Below, one piece after another: positions 51,319-60,400 of a stretch of DNA of 64,000 bases. The translations under genes and the position numbers were made by a program. Each line of letters starts with the position of its first letter. The stretch's first letter is position 1. The notes below the pieces were generated by a model. That model did no database searches. It was given only the letters and a program-made list of their open reading frames with translations, and was not told where the DNA came from. This DNA is from Hyphomicrobiales bacterium (GTDB lineage Bacteria > Pseudomonadota > Alphaproteobacteria > Rhizobiales > Rhizobiaceae), in NCBI GenBank assembly GCA_900471485.1, contig UCEU01000016.1:1-64000 (forward strand). The letters run 5' to 3'.

Positions 51319-53667
51319 CTACGTCACCAAGATTTCTTTGACCTTCTGCGCGAGGTCATCAAGAGCGAATGGTTTGGTTATCATGTCCATGCCTGGCGCA
51401 AGGAAATCAGCGCGCGAGGCTGCTGTGGCAGCATAGCCGGTGATGAAAAGGATCTTGAGGTCGGGACGTGCCGCCAATGCGATCTCTGCAAGTTGGCGAC
51501 CGTTCAAGCCAGGAAGCCCGACGTCTGAAACCAGCAGGTCAATTCGGCCCTTGCCCTCGATGATTGGCAATGCTTGAGCACTATCGATTGCTTCGAAAAC
51601 CCGGTAGCCGAGATCCTTCAACACATCGACCACGAGCATTCGGACAGCGTCGTCGTCTTCAACAACAAGCACAGTCTCACCCTCACCACGCGGTACGACC
51701 ACGTCGTCCTGGCCGGCTAGGTTTTCCGGATCCGCCTCGTCTTCACTTCGCGGCAGATACAGCTTGATCGTCGTCCCGATGCCCAGCTGGCTATAGATCC
51801 GAGCGTGGCCACCAGATTGCTGCGCAAACCCGTAGATCATTGACAGACCGAGACCCGTCCCCTGGCCGATTGGCTTGGTGGTGAAGAAGGGATCAAAGGC
51901 TTTGTCGATGGTTGCTTGGGACATCCCCGTGCCAGTATCGCTGACCGCCAGCACGACATAGCTGCCCGGCAAGAGCGTTTCCCCCTGTGCCAGATCCGCT
52001 TGGCTCAAAGTGACATTGGTCGTCTCGATAGTCAGCTTTCCGCCTTCCGGCATGGCGTCGCGGGCGTTGATCACCAGATTGAGGACCGCACTTTCTAGCT
52101 GATTGGCGTCTGTGACAGCCTTCCACGTGTCCGCGTCGGGCATGATCTCGATCTCAACCTGTTCGCCGAGCGTGCGGCGAAACAGCTCTTCCATCGAAAT
52201 CAAGAGCTCCCCGAGATCGACAGGCTGTCGATCAAGGGACTGCCGGCGTGAAAATGCCAATAGACGGTGCGTCAGGGACGCAGCGCGGTGTGCCGACGAG
52301 GTCGCAGCATCGATAAACTTGTCCAGTTCATCGACACGGCCTGCGGCAATTCTTCTTTTGATGATCGAGAGTGCGCCGATCACGCCGGTCAGCATATTGT
52401 TGAAATCGTGCGCGATGCCGCCGGTCAATTGGCCGACCGCCTCCATCTTCTGGGCTTGCCGGAGCTGGTCTTCGGTCTGTTCTAGGACGGCCTTCTGATC
52501 GCGCTCGACAGTGATATCGCGCCCATAGGCGTAGATGAGGTCATCCTCGCGAGAGGTCATCCAGGACACTACACGCTTCGAGCCATCGGCATGTGCCAGA
52601 GTCACATCCACCTCGGCATAGATGTTTTCCAGCGCCTTTCGGAACTCGGGCCGAATGCGGTCCCGCTCCTCTTCGACAACGAAATCGAGAACCTTTTTCC
52701 CGGCAACCTCTTCCGGCCGGTGTCCAAGGATCTGGCGCCAGGACGGGCTGACGTCGCGAAATATGCCGTCATGCCCGATTACCACCAGAAGGTCCCGGGA
52801 ATTCTTCCATACGCGGTCACGATCTCGAACGCTGTCGCGGGCGATCTCAGAAAGCTTCAGGTTTGCCTCATGAAGGCGTTCCTGCGTTTGCTTCGTATCC
52901 GTAATATCGAATATCACGCCGACAAATCGGCGCCCGTTCGATTCAAGGTCGTCGACGTATTCGCCTCGGCGCGTCAGCCAGCGCTCTTGCTCATCATCTG
53001 CGCGCCGGACGCGAAACTCAATGTCTTCTTCGTTCTGAAACCCGTTCGGACTACTTAGATCAATGAGGGGCTTGTCGTCCCGATGGATGAGATCATTCAA
53101 AGTCTGGATGGGAAGTACTCTGGTGGGATGCAGCCCAAAAAGCCGACAAAACTGGTCGGAGACGGCGATCGTACCAAATCCGACGATATGCTCAAATGTG
53201 CCAATGCCACCCGCTGACTGAGCGATCCTCAGTTGTTCGCTGGTTCGCTTCTGCTCGGTGATATCAGCGAGCACACCGACAAACTTCACCGGCTCGTCGT
53301 TTTCGTTCAGGATCGTACGGCCGCGTGCATGGACCCAGCGATAGCCGCCGTCATTTCGCAGAAGTCGGTACTCTTTGGAAAAAATTTCCGATCCTGCCAG
53401 AATACCAGCGACCGCCAGTTTTACCTTCTTCAGGTCATCGGGATGGATCGACGCGAAAAAGGCATTGGTCGTGGCACCATCGGCAAGCGCCACCGGATCC
53501 TGGTGGGTAATCGCAGCAAACCGGGCATCTGCAACGAGCCGGCGAGCGGGGATGTCCCACTCCCACCCACAGGTCGCACCAGCGGCATCCAGAGTCAGCT
53601 CTAGACGGCGTTTGGCTGCATCAAGTGCGCTGGTGCCGTCAGTTTTAGAATTGGCATCTTCTATCAT
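51319..53667 (-). CDS. PAS-PAS-PAS hybrid histidine kinase with receiver
   Basis: A 782-residue soluble hybrid kinase. Three PAS/PAC modules lie at about 20-140 ([21 protein letters not shown]), 145-265 ([14 protein letters not shown]) and 285-405. The phosphoacceptor His is in [17 protein letters not shown], followed by the ATPase ([24 protein letters not shown]) and a C-terminal receiver ([13 protein letters not shown] with the Asp in [13 protein letters not shown]). It lies 27 bases after cheC on the same strand and may be part of the chemosensory operon, feeding phosphate into CheY-like proteins. Confidence 0.88.
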   Translation of the reverse strand: MIEDANSKTDGTSALDAAKRRLELTLDAAGATCGWEWDIPARRLVADARFAAITHQDPVALADGATTNAFFASIHPDDLKKVKLAVAGILAGSEIFSKEYRLLRNDGGYRWVHARGRTILNENDEPVKFVGVLADITEQKRTSEQLRIAQSAGGIGTFEHIVGFGTIAVSDQFCRLFGLHPTRVLPIQTLNDLIHRDDKPLIDLSSPNGFQNEEDIEFRVRRADDEQERWLTRRGEYVDDLESNGRRFVGVIFDITDTKQTQERLHEANLKLSEIARDSVRDRDRVWKNSRDLLVVIGHDGIFRDVSPSWRQILGHRPEEVAGKKVLDFVVEEERDRIRPEFRKALENIYAEVDVTLAHADGSKRVVSWMTSREDDLIYAYGRDITVERDQKAVLEQTEDQLRQAQKMEAVGQLTGGIAHDFNNMLTGVIGALSIIKRRIAAGRVDELDKFIDAATSSAHRAASLTHRLLAFSRRQSLDRQPVDLGELLISMEELFRRTLGEQVEIEIMPDADTWKAVTDANQLESAVLNLVINARDAMPEGGKLTIETTNVTLSQADLAQGETLLPGSYVVLAVSDTGTGMSQATIDKAFDPFFTTKPIGQGTGLGLSMIYGFAQQSGGHARIYSQLGIGTTIKLYLPRSEDEADPENLAGQDDVVVPRGEGETVLVVEDDDAVRMLVVDVLKDLGYRVFEAIDSAQALPIIEGKGRIDLLVSDVGLPGLNGRQLAEIALAARPDLKILFITGYAATAASRADFLAPGMDMITKPFALDDLAQKVKEILVT

Positions 53668-53694
53668 TGGTGGTGCCGTTGTACCAAGTTCACT

Positions 53695-54333
53695 CTATGG
53701 GCTTTCCGTCATGACGCGATCGATAAAATCAGCGATATGCTGCTTCAGCCTTTCCATCGAAGGCAGATCCATGATCATCGCGATATAGCCGCGGATATCA
53801 TGCTCTTTCACAGAGAAGTTGATGTAGAGGAAAAGCACGTAGCCTTCCTCTGTCGCGCCAGGCAGCACTTCAAACAATAGGTTGCTATCACCGCGGCGGA
53901 CATGCGGAAGCGACATTTTCAGCGTGTGCTGAAGCATGTTGCCCATCGAACCGAGACAGCCGTTCAGGATGACATTGCCGGTTTCGGCAAGCGCTTCCTC
54001 CTCCATATCGGCGAGGTCCGCTTCTCCCATCTCATCGCCCACAATTGCGCGAACCAAAGACAGACCGTTGCTCTCAGGGAAGATCAGCAGAGCCCGGCCG
54101 GAAAACGGCCCCTCGAACTGCTGTTGAATGGCGACGAGCTTCTCGCTCTCCCGCTGGCCGATCAGCGAGGCTGCCGACTTCCTCGTGACGATCTCGACGG
54201 ACGGCACGGACAGGATGACCTGCTTGTTGACCATCTTTCGAAGGCTGGCAGCTGCGCGGCTCACACCAATGTTGACGAGTTCCGTGAGCGCGTCACGCTC
54301 GAGTTCGTCGAGACCAAGAGCCTGACTACTCAT
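53695..54333 (-). CDS. cheC: CheC-type chemotaxis phosphatase
   Basis: A 212-residue CheC-like protein with the two phosphatase patterns: DALTELVNIGVSRAA near the N-terminus (D-xxx-E-xx-N) and EEALAETGNVILNGCLG in the middle (E-xx-N). CheC removes phosphate from CheY. Its presence replaces CheZ. It overlaps the CheY gene by four bases and should act on that protein. Confidence 0.82.
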   Translation of the reverse strand: MSSQALGLDELERDALTELVNIGVSRAAASLRKMVNKQVILSVPSVEIVTRKSAASLIGQRESEKLVAIQQQFEGPFSGRALLIFPESNGLSLVRAIVGDEMGEADLADMEEEALAETGNVILNGCLGSMGNMLQHTLKMSLPHVRRGDSNLLFEVLPGATEEGYVLFLYINFSVKEHDIRGYIAMIMDLPSMERLKQHIADFIDRVMTESP

Positions 54334-54713
54334 GTCGAGGCCTTCTTCAGGCGCAGTGCAGCGCCGGATATGAAGCCACTGAGTGCCTCCTGCGTGACCG
54401 GCTTCGGCACGAAGGTTGCATTCAACGATCTGACCTTTGCAATGATTTCGTCCTGAACATTCGCGGTAATAACGGCGATTGGCATGGTTGGATGGCTGGC
54501 ACGGAGCTCCGCTGCGAGTTCAAGCCCATCTTTGTCCGGCATGTTGAAGTCAAGGATTGCAACGTCGATATGATCTGCGACGACGATCGCGAGCGCCTCA
54601 TCAGCGCTCGCCGCCTCGATACGAGCCCAGTCCGGTTGAAGTGCTGCAATCGCCTTCCCGGCCACAATACGGGCCAGCTTACTATCGTCTACAACCAGGA
54701 CTTTTACCGTCAT
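54330..54713 (-). CDS. CheY-like single-domain response regulator
   Basis: A 127-residue receiver. KVLVVDDSKLARIV has the acid pair, VAILDFNMPDKDGLEL the phosphoacceptor Asp, IAVITANVQ the Thr/Ser and TFVPKPVTQ the Lys. There is no output domain. Coupled to cheC by a 4-base overlap; likely phosphorylated by the CheA of this cluster. Confidence 0.88.
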   Translation of the reverse strand: MTVKVLVVDDSKLARIVAGKAIAALQPDWARIEAASADEALAIVVADHIDVAILDFNMPDKDGLELAAELRASHPTMPIAVITANVQDEIIAKVRSLNATFVPKPVTQEALSGFISGAALRLKKAST

Positions 54714-54807
54714 CTCATTACCCGTATATTCAACTTAGCCCAACTTGGCGCGGGCGCGTGAGAACCTTTATGTACCGCAGTATGCCTCGGCAAGTCAGGC
54801 ACTTTTA

Positions 54808-55062
54808 TCATGGTTTTTCCTGTAAATAGGCGGCAATAGCCGGGAAAATAGTGCCAGCTGCCGAATCTGGAGCTGGTGTTCCATGAATTGCGGGTTTGTA
54901 GAGCAGAAGCGCCTGCCAAAGTGCGGTGTGAATGGATGTCGCCTGTGATAGATCGACGACTGAGCCAGGCTGGCTCTCCAGATGGCCGACAAGTGCCTCG
55001 ACCTCGTCGACATTGCAAACCCCGGACAAAAATATCGTGTTGTTCACAAGGGATACCGTCAT
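54808..55062 (-). CDS. STAS-domain protein
   Basis: An 84-residue protein with IFLSGVCNVDEVEALVGHLE and VVDLSQATSIHTALWQALLL, the STAS/anti-sigma-antagonist pattern. STAS proteins next to chemosensory genes act as adaptors or phospho-switches. It overlaps cheA by four bases. The usual Ser/Thr phosphorylation site falls at SIHT, so phosphorylation there is possible but not sure. Confidence 0.75.
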   Translation of the reverse strand: MTVSLVNNTIFLSGVCNVDEVEALVGHLESQPGSVVDLSQATSIHTALWQALLLYKPAIHGTPAPDSAAGTIFPAIAAYLQEKP

Positions 55063-57020
55063 CCGATGAGCTCCTCGATATCCAAGACCAGCAAAACACG
55101 GCCATCACCCATGAGGGTCGTGCCTGAGATCCCGTGGATCCCGTGGAGCAAACCGGTCAGCGGGCGAGTGAGCGTCTCAGCGCGCTCCGCAATCGCATCG
55201 ACCGCGATGGCGACCTTCTCTCCACCGGATTGAACGATAAGCACCTTCAAGTCGTGCGAAGTCGACTGCTGAGGCGGCAACTGTAGCAGCCTTCGCAGAT
55301 CAAGAAGGGGTATCGTCCTGTCGCGCAGGACGAAGGCTTCGCTGGCACGAACGGACTGAATGGCAGCTCTTGGTAGGCGGTGCGTTTCTATGACGTCCGC
55401 CATAGCAACCCCGTAGCGCTCGCTCCCGACCTCCACGATCATGAGTTGGGTCAGCGAGAAACTGATCGGGAGTTTCAATATGAATGAAGTGCCTTCACCT
55501 GCGACACTTCTCAACTCCACCGTCCCTCCAAGCACTTTGATGGAGTTCTGGACAGCGTCGAGGCCAACACCGCGACCAGACAGGTCAGACACTGAAGACG
55601 TCGTGGAGAAACCGGCTGCAAAAATCAGTTGAAGTGCGTCCTCGTCGGATAGATCGGCTGCCTGATGGCGGGCGATAAGTCCGCGCTCGGTTGCAATTTC
55701 GCGGATTCGATTGGGATCAATGCCGCGGCCATCATCCGCGACCTCGATTTCGATCTGATCGCCTCGTTGTCTAGCACTGAGATTGAGGCGTCCCCTGGCT
55801 GGCTTTGCAACCTGCAGTCTTTCGGATTCGGTCTCGAAACCATGATCGAGTGCATTTCGAACAAGATGAAGGAGCGGCTCGAACAGGCTTTCGACGATTT
55901 CGCGATCGGCCTCGACCATGTCACCGTTGATGACGAGGTCGACCGCCTTTCCGAGCCTTCCGGCGGTGTCACGGACGAGCCGGGGGAAGCGACGGAAGGT
56001 ATGCTCAAGGGGGATCATTCGTGCCTGCGTCACCGCCGCATAAAGTGATCCGACAAGACGCTCGATTTCGTCGTGATTAGACAGGATCCGGCGGCTGAGA
56101 GAAGCTTCGCCCGTGCGTCTAGCCTCTGCCGCCAAGGGCAGCAACCCACTCTTGGCAATGATCAACTCCCCGACAATTTCGACGAGCTTGTCGATGCGGG
56201 CAGTATCGACCCGCATGGTCGTGGACCGCTCTACCACGGTCGAGCGGTTGATATCCTGTCCCGAAGCCGCTGGCCTTTCCTCGTCGGCCGTTGGCAACGT
56301 GACGATCTCCACCTGGTCGGGGATAAGCCGGAACATAGCTTGGGCCTCGGCCGCCGTGCTGCCGGCCAACGCTTCGATGACGAGATGGCAGCGGAATGGG
56401 TCGTAGGCTTCTAGCGATGGCCGAGGCTCCTTGAGTGATACGGCCAGATGCCGAAGATCCGGAAGTCTCGCCATTGTGGCGAGCGGATCGTCGCCGTTGA
56501 AAAAACACTCTGGGTGCGGGGAGTAGCGGATGGCAATCAGGCCAGCATGGTCCTCAGCTCCTGGGAGATGCTTGCGCAGAGACGTAGCCCAGCCTGGCAC
56601 CTCGAAAGCGGAGGTCATTACGTGCTCGCCCGCGCTTTCCGTCATTTCTCCCGAAAGGATCCGCAGCAATCTTGGCGCCTGCGCTGCCTGGTTTTCCGAC
56701 AACCTTCCTGTCTGCGATATGCTGCCGATACTGTCATCAACCCATTGCACCACCGCCAGAATTGGATCGATCAGGGTCGCATCCACAGCGATCTTCCCAG
56801 CGCGGGCTTGGCTGAGCAGTTCTTCCGCTTGATGCAGGAGGGCGAGCATCGGACCAAAATCAAACAGGCCGACCGAGCCCTTGAGGGTATGAACTGATCG
56901 AAAAGCGCTTTCCAACCTGTCCTTCGCGTTTGGATTGGCCTCAAGGAAAAGAAGGTCGTCGGCCGCCTGCTGGACCAGCTCCCGTGCTTCAACGGCGAAT
57001 TGGGCGATCAGATCATCCAT
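55059..57020 (-). CDS. cheA: Chemotaxis histidine kinase CheA
   Basis: A 653-residue CheA. The HPt domain carries H44 (SAFRSVHTLKGSVGLFDFG). The dimerisation helices start at RVDTARIDKLVEIVGELIIA (about 300-320). The ATPase has HLVRNALDHGFETESER, DDGRGIDP and GRGVGLDAVQ. The C-terminal CheW-like regulatory domain has MIVEVGSERYGVAMADVIET. P2 appears reduced. It directly follows cheR (next base) and overlaps the STAS gene by four. The kinase is the centre of the pathway driven by the soluble MCP. Confidence 0.93.
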   Translation of the reverse strand: MDDLIAQFAVEARELVQQAADDLLFLEANPNAKDRLESAFRSVHTLKGSVGLFDFGPMLALLHQAEELLSQARAGKIAVDATLIDPILAVVQWVDDSIGSISQTGRLSENQAAQAPRLLRILSGEMTESAGEHVMTSAFEVPGWATSLRKHLPGAEDHAGLIAIRYSPHPECFFNGDDPLATMARLPDLRHLAVSLKEPRPSLEAYDPFRCHLVIEALAGSTAAEAQAMFRLIPDQVEIVTLPTADEERPAASGQDINRSTVVERSTTMRVDTARIDKLVEIVGELIIAKSGLLPLAAEARRTGEASLSRRILSNHDEIERLVGSLYAAVTQARMIPLEHTFRRFPRLVRDTAGRLGKAVDLVINGDMVEADREIVESLFEPLLHLVRNALDHGFETESERLQVAKPARGRLNLSARQRGDQIEIEVADDGRGIDPNRIREIATERGLIARHQAADLSDEDALQLIFAAGFSTTSSVSDLSGRGVGLDAVQNSIKVLGGTVELRSVAGEGTSFILKLPISFSLTQLMIVEVGSERYGVAMADVIETHRLPRAAIQSVRASEAFVLRDRTIPLLDLRRLLQLPPQQSTSHDLKVLIVQSGGEKVAIAVDAIAERAETLTRPLTGLLHGIHGISGTTLMGDGRVLLVLDIEELIG

Positions 57021-57887
57021 TCACTTGTCCTTCGTCTCGCGGTAGACGATCGCATCGGGGAACCGTACGGGCTCGAACGTTTCGGAGATCCGTGACATGG
57101 ATTCTGTATGCCCAAGGCAGATATAGCCACCTGGATACAAAAGTTCATGAATGTTGCGGGCGGCGACTTCCCGTGCGGCCTCATCGAAATAGATCAACAG
57201 ATTTCGGCAGAAAATGACGTCGAAACGACCAAGTTGGGCGATGCTCGCACGATCGACGATATTGCCCTGCGCGAACGTAACGGATTCTCTCAGGTCACTG
57301 ATCAGTCGCCGCTGCTGGTCTTTTTCAGGCTCGAAATATCGGTCGAGGATATCAGCAGGTATTTTCGACAGCGAGCGCTGGCCATAATATCCATCGACCG
57401 CCTGTTTCAAAATAGCCGTATCAATGTCCGAGCCGGTGATCTCGATATTATACGCATCAACCAATGGCCAGTTTTCCAGTAGCCAAATGGCGATCGAATA
57501 CGGTTCCTCGCCACTGGAACATGGCATCGACCAGATCCTGATCCGATCGCCTGGTCCTTTGGACCGAATAATATCCGGAAGGATGGAGTTGCTCAGACAC
57601 GCCAACTGATGCTGTTCGCGATAGAAATAGGTCTCATTCACCGTGAAGCTGTTGATCAGCAATTCCGTCTCGCGCGGATCAGCCCGCAAAAGGTTGATGT
57701 AATCTCGGGCAGACGACGAGCGCCGCAGTGCGATGAGATCGGTCACACGGCGCTCGATATAGTAACGCTTCGTTTCCCCGAAAACCATGCCGCTTTGTCT
57801 GTAGATGATCGCGCAGATCTGCTCGAGATCCTGAGCGGAGAGTGGCGCTGCACCATCGATGCTGGGGCCGACAGGAGGGTTCACCAT
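57021..57887 (-). CDS. cheR: Chemoreceptor methyltransferase CheR
   Basis: A 288-residue CheR. The N-terminal helical part has FTVNETYFYREQHQLACL, and the SAM-binding domain has IRIWSMPCSSGEEPYSIAIW and FDVIFCRNLLIYFD. It methylates glutamates on the MCP, for adaptation together with CheB. Its start shares one base with the cheB stop (TGATG). Confidence 0.92.
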   Translation of the reverse strand: MVNPPVGPSIDGAAPLSAQDLEQICAIIYRQSGMVFGETKRYYIERRVTDLIALRRSSSARDYINLLRADPRETELLINSFTVNETYFYREQHQLACLSNSILPDIIRSKGPGDRIRIWSMPCSSGEEPYSIAIWLLENWPLVDAYNIEITGSDIDTAILKQAVDGYYGQRSLSKIPADILDRYFEPEKDQQRRLISDLRESVTFAQGNIVDRASIAQLGRFDVIFCRNLLIYFDEAAREVAARNIHELLYPGGYICLGHTESMSRISETFEPVRFPDAIVYRETKDK

Positions 57888-58972
57888 CAGCGGACAAGAT
57901 CCCGAAGCGAAGTTCCTATTTCATCAACGCGCCTGATCTCGCTTGCACCTTGCAGGCGCACCAACTCGCCGGGCATGCCCCAGACAACAGCTGTCTCCTC
58001 GGATTCGGCGATCGTATAGCCGCCTTGAGCGCGCAAGTCCGACATGGATTGAGCTCCATCATTTCCCATGCCGGTCATCAGGACGCCAACCAGATCTGTT
58101 GGTGCAACATGTTTCATTGCCGAGCGCACCATTCGATCCACACTCGGATGCCATCGATAGGAAGGGTCGCTGGGTGCAATCGTCGCGACAAGCGTGCCGG
58201 CACGGGAGGAGACGACGATGTCCGTGTCGCCCTTGGCAATATAGATGTGACCCGCTTCCAGCTTGGTCTGTTGCGTCACCTCTGTCACTGCAAGGGCGCA
58301 GATCTTGTCCAGCCGCCGGGAAAACGGACCGGTAAATGTCGCAGGCATGTGCTGGGCGACAATGACTGGAAATGGAAAGTCGGCCGGCAACTCGGTCAAT
58401 ACGGCATCGAGTGCGGGTGGCCCGCCGGTCGATGCCCCAATCAACACAAGGCCAGTCGGGCCAAAGTTGCGGGCAAGACCTCTGTTCGATGGTTTTTGAT
58501 CGGAAGAGGGCGGACTGGTGGGACGTAGTGCAGAGTGCGCCATACGCACACGCTCGGCCAGGCGTCTGCTGCGCCGAATACGCACGGCTGCGGCCATCCG
58601 GACCTTCTCGACAACGCTCGGAGCAAGCTCTTCGATGCCGAGGGAAATTGCACCACCCGGCTTTGCGACATAATCGACAGCACCAATATTCAAAGCCGCG
58701 AGTGTCTCTTCTGCACCCTCTTCGGTCAGTGAAGAGACCATGACGACGGGGCAAGGGTATTCGAGCATAATCTGATCGAGACAGGCGAGACCGTCCATCC
58801 GCGGCATCTGGATATCGAGGGTCACGACGTCAGGGCGGAAGCTCTGCACCAGTTTCAGGGCCTCGGCTCCATCCCTGGCGAATTCGATTTCGAAATCGCC
58901 TTCGTTGTCGAAGATCTGACCAAGAAGCTTTCGCATCAATGCAGAATCGTCGACGATGAGGAGACGGATCAC
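57887..58972 (-). CDS. cheB: Chemotaxis response regulator and methylesterase CheB
   Basis: A 361-residue CheB: N-terminal receiver (LLIVDDSALMRKLL, phosphoacceptor D53 in LDIQMPRMDGLA), linker, and a C-terminal esterase with the Ser in LIGASTGGPPALDAVL, the His in VAQHMPATFT and the Asp in TGMGNDGAQSM. It removes methyl groups from the MCP. It overlaps the CheW gene by four bases. Confidence 0.93.
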   Translation of the reverse strand: MIRLLIVDDSALMRKLLGQIFDNEGDFEIEFARDGAEALKLVQSFRPDVVTLDIQMPRMDGLACLDQIMLEYPCPVVMVSSLTEEGAEETLAALNIGAVDYVAKPGGAISLGIEELAPSVVEKVRMAAAVRIRRSRRLAERVRMAHSALRPTSPPSSDQKPSNRGLARNFGPTGLVLIGASTGGPPALDAVLTELPADFPFPVIVAQHMPATFTGPFSRRLDKICALAVTEVTQQTKLEAGHIYIAKGDTDIVVSSRAGTLVATIAPSDPSYRWHPSVDRMVRSAMKHVAPTDLVGVLMTGMGNDGAQSMSDLRAQGGYTIAESEETAVVWGMPGELVRLQGASEIRRVDEIGTSLRDLVR

Positions 58973-60396
58973 GGTCGCACCGTCCTAGTCTCGCCATCAC
59001 CGATTGCCGCGATGACATCCTGTTCTGCCCTGGTGAGAAGCTCTTGAGGATCGATCAGGAGGATCATGCGGCCATCCTGCTCAATATGCGCGACGCGATC
59101 GAAGACGTCGGCTTGCGTCGACGAAAAATCGGGCACCTCAGAAAGCGCCGACGCCGAAATGGCCTTCACCTCCGATACTTCATCAACAACGAAGCCGGCC
59201 TGCAGCCGGCCGAGCGTCAGCACGATCGCGCGGCTCTTGGCTGACTGCTGGATCGACGGTGTGTCGAAACGGGTTCGTTGATCGATGAGCGGGATTGCTT
59301 TGCCGCGCAGGTTGATCACGCCCATGACGAAGGGCGGAGCGCTGGGGACACGCGTGATATCTTCCGGGACGCGAATGACCTCGTCGACAGATCGGACGGG
59401 CATGCCGTAGCTCTCTACGCCGAGTTGGAAAATCAAAAACTGTTCGAGGCTCTCTCGGTTTTCTTCCTTTTTCACGATCGTCTTCGCTTCCGCGTTTTTG
59501 GCAAGCGCCAGAGCAACATCTTGATGGGCGAACAGCTTTTCCGGCGACAAAATGGAAATCAAACGACCTGTGCCAGAAACTCTCCCGATTGCCTCGATTT
59601 GTGCCTCCCCGCGCCCCTTCTGAAGCAGCGCAGGAACGACGTCGATCGCATCCTCGCTAAGGCGATGGATAACCTCGATCTCATCGACGACAAGGCCGAG
59701 CGGCTCGCCGTCATGCTCGACTTCGACAACATATGAACCCAGATGACCCGCCTCGTGAACATCGAGGCCGAGGAGCGAAGCGAGCGAGACAATTGGAAGG
59801 ACGCCATCCCGTGAAGGGATGATGCCGATCACGGCAGATGCGTTGTTCGCGACGGCAGAGATGTTGTCTGCCGGAAACAAAGCGACCTCACGAACGTCTT
59901 CCAGTGGCAAGCCGTAAAGCTGTCCGGCAATACGAAAAGAAAGGAGCGCGATGATCCTTGATGTCTTCTCCAGCTCAGAAACGCTCGACCGGTGACGTGA
60001 ACGATCGACCTTCGTGAGCCTGGTCTGCTTGAATGCTGCGTCGAGACGAGAGGCAAGACCGTCTATTGGATGAGATCCGGTATCGTTCGAAAGGCGCATG
60101 ACGTCATCGACGAGCAGGCCCAAAGCGCCGGCGTGGTCATAGACGATGATCTTTCCGTCGAACGGCGCTCTGGCATGGTCCCCGTGCAAAACACTCTTCA
60201 TCGACAGGATCGGCAGGGGCTTACCCCTCAAATTCATGATCCCTGCAAGCGCATCAGGTCCATGAGGAACGCGGGTTATGTGGGCGGCCATGACCACCTC
60301 CATGACCTGGGCCGCGTCGATTTGGTGCTGGTGCTCCCCGACCCGGAAGACAAGCCGCCTCGTGTCGGCTTCAACGATGGCGGATGTCGCGGCCAT
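58969..60396 (-). CDS. cheW: Triple-domain CheW scaffold protein
   Basis: A 475-residue protein made of three CheW domains. Domain 1 (about 12-150) has QIDAAQVMEVVMAA and IMNLRGKPLPIL. Domain 2 (about 165-305) has LYGLPLEDVREVALF and DGVLPIVSLASLL. Domain 3 (about 330-470) has SYGMPVRSVDEVIRVPE and VINLRGKAIPLID. CheW links receptors to CheA. I start it at 60396 because this is four bases after the MCP stop; a longer frame would overlap. Triple CheW proteins are rare and can cross-link receptor arrays. Confidence 0.85.
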   Translation of the reverse strand: MAATSAIVEADTRRLVFRVGEHQHQIDAAQVMEVVMAAHITRVPHGPDALAGIMNLRGKPLPILSMKSVLHGDHARAPFDGKIIVYDHAGALGLLVDDVMRLSNDTGSHPIDGLASRLDAAFKQTRLTKVDRSRHRSSVSELEKTSRIIALLSFRIAGQLYGLPLEDVREVALFPADNISAVANNASAVIGIIPSRDGVLPIVSLASLLGLDVHEAGHLGSYVVEVEHDGEPLGLVVDEIEVIHRLSEDAIDVVPALLQKGRGEAQIEAIGRVSGTGRLISILSPEKLFAHQDVALALAKNAEAKTIVKKEENRESLEQFLIFQLGVESYGMPVRSVDEVIRVPEDITRVPSAPPFVMGVINLRGKAIPLIDQRTRFDTPSIQQSAKSRAIVLTLGRLQAGFVVDEVSEVKAISASALSEVPDFSSTQADVFDRVAHIEQDGRMILLIDPQELLTRAEQDVIAAIGDGETRTVRP

Positions 60397-60400
60397 CGGC